From Chloroflexota bacterium (lineage in GTDB: Bacteria > Chloroflexota > Anaerolineae > B4-G1 > SLSP01), in the NCBI GenBank assembly GCA_009908585.1, contig JAAAOZ010000352.1:1-5767 (forward strand): 5,767 bases of DNA. The letters are read 5' to 3'. The position numbers and the translations under genes are program-made. Numbering within the stretch: the first letter of the stretch is position 1; every line of letters begins with the position of its first letter. This document shows, in pieces, positions 5,219 through 5,767 of this stretch. Under the pieces are notes generated by a model. It was not told the origin of the DNA, searched no databases, and worked only from the letters and a program-made list of their open reading frames with translations.

Positions 5219-5230
5219 AAAGGAGTGCGT

Positions 5231-5767
5231 ATGAGTTATGAGAAAGTTTGGCGTGAAAACAAGACGTTATGGATCGTCATTGGATTATTGGTAGCCTTGA
5301 GCCTGGTCGGTTGGGCCACCATGGGCACGAAGCCCTTTGTGCGCACCACGCTCTCCGGGTTGACGTTGAGTGCGCTCTATTTTATGGTCGCCGCCGGGCT
5401 GACGTTGATCTTCGGCCTGATGGACGTGCTCAATTTCTCCCAAGGCTCGATTTTTATGATCGGGGCCTACGCGGGATGGCAATTCTACACCAACCCGACC
5501 TTCCTCTTTGGACTGGCGCCGCTGGTGCTGGCTTTGATGACGGGGCTGGCGGCCAGCAATCTGCTTCATCCGTGGGTGGTGACATGGCCCGTCTCGGATC
5601 GCTGGCGGCGCGAAGCGCACGTCGCGTTGGCGCTGTTAGCGTTGGTCATCGGCCTGGTGGGCGTCTGGGGTCTCGATTTTCGCGGCCTGGCGGAGACGGC
5701 CATGGTCAGCACGATGATGGCCAGCGATCCGCTGGGCGAGGCGACGCCCCAGGAGCCGCTGGCGGTC
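5231..5767 (+). CDS. livH: LivH-like permease, 5' part (runs off the window)
   Basis: An open frame from ATG 5231 (AAAGGAG at 5219-5225) to the window edge, giving 179 residues without a stop. It is an integral membrane subunit of the Liv/HAAT importer (BPD_transp_2 family). The diagnostic segment is at about 53-82: VAAGLTLIFGLMDVLNFSQGSIFMIGAYAG, matching the conserved GLTLI-G…INFAHG-…-GAY block of LivH. Hydrophobic segments are visible near 13-29, 41-63, 72-83, 91-112 and 131-148. Two features differ from a standard LivH: an N-terminal extension with an extra hydrophobic segment before the conserved block, and, after residue 113, a polar linker (SDRWRREAH), another hydrophobic stretch and a polar region rich in Met, Ala, Glu and Pro (about 150-177), where LivH normally continues into the next helices. 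The frame stays open, so these look like family variation rather than damage. Confidence 0.9.
   Translation, partial: MSYEKVWRENKTLWIVIGLLVALSLVGWATMGTKPFVRTTLSGLTLSALYFMVAAGLTLIFGLMDVLNFSQGSIFMIGAYAGWQFYTNPTFLFGLAPLVLALMTGLAASNLLHPWVVTWPVSDRWRREAHVALALLALVIGLVGVWGLDFRGLAETAMVSTMMASDPLGEATPQEPLAV

Overview
The window looks like bacterial accessory or metabolic DNA, most likely from a Chloroflexota (Anaerolineae-like) genome. This is an inference from three things: GC-rich genes separated by AT-rich, repeat-filled gaps; a lipoprotein with an LVSAC lipobox followed by a Pro/Thr/Glu linker (PTPEPTEEEE), a style common in that phylum; and a thiolase–DUF35 pair next to a branched-chain-amino-acid-type (HAAT/Liv) ABC transporter. 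All genes are on the + strand.

Layout. (1) 1-38: the last codons of a probable thiolase. (2) 174-587: a DUF35 zinc-ribbon/OB-fold protein, the usual partner of such thiolases, closed by a long GC-rich hairpin and T-tract at 604-654. (3) About 680-1793: a possible promoter and an aldo/keto reductase. (4) 1860-3248: a possible 22-codon leader ORF, then a lipid-anchored substrate-binding protein. (5) 3438-4232 and 4363-5091: the two ATPases, LivG-like and LivF-like. (6) 5231 to the window end: the first 179 residues of a LivH-like permease. Genes 4-6 would together import an amino acid or another small organic acid or amide; the ligand cannot be read from the sequence. The second permease (LivM) is expected downstream, outside the window.

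The least ordinary part is the intergenic DNA. Two gaps (47-147 and 4244-4343) hold the same type of element: two short palindromes, core CCTTGCGAAGG, in inverted orientation about 80 bp apart, with an almost unrelated spacer. This is the architecture of REPINs. The gap after livF holds a different 98-bp imperfect palindrome whose left end overlaps the livF stop codon, followed by a perfect 10-bp tandem repeat just before the permease ribosome-binding site. The gap between the binding protein and livG is a patchwork of three low-complexity repeats with period 7-8. Each of the three gaps inside the transporter cluster therefore carries a different repeat class, and all lie close upstream of the next ribosome-binding site.

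Two starts are also notable. The binding-protein gene is preceded by a TTG-initiated mini-ORF rich in Val/Ile/Leu codons that stops one base before its ATG. The aldo/keto reductase ATG overlaps (ATGA) the end of a 9-codon mini-ORF. Nothing here amounts to a clearly new enzymatic or defence system; the interest is in repeats and leaders.
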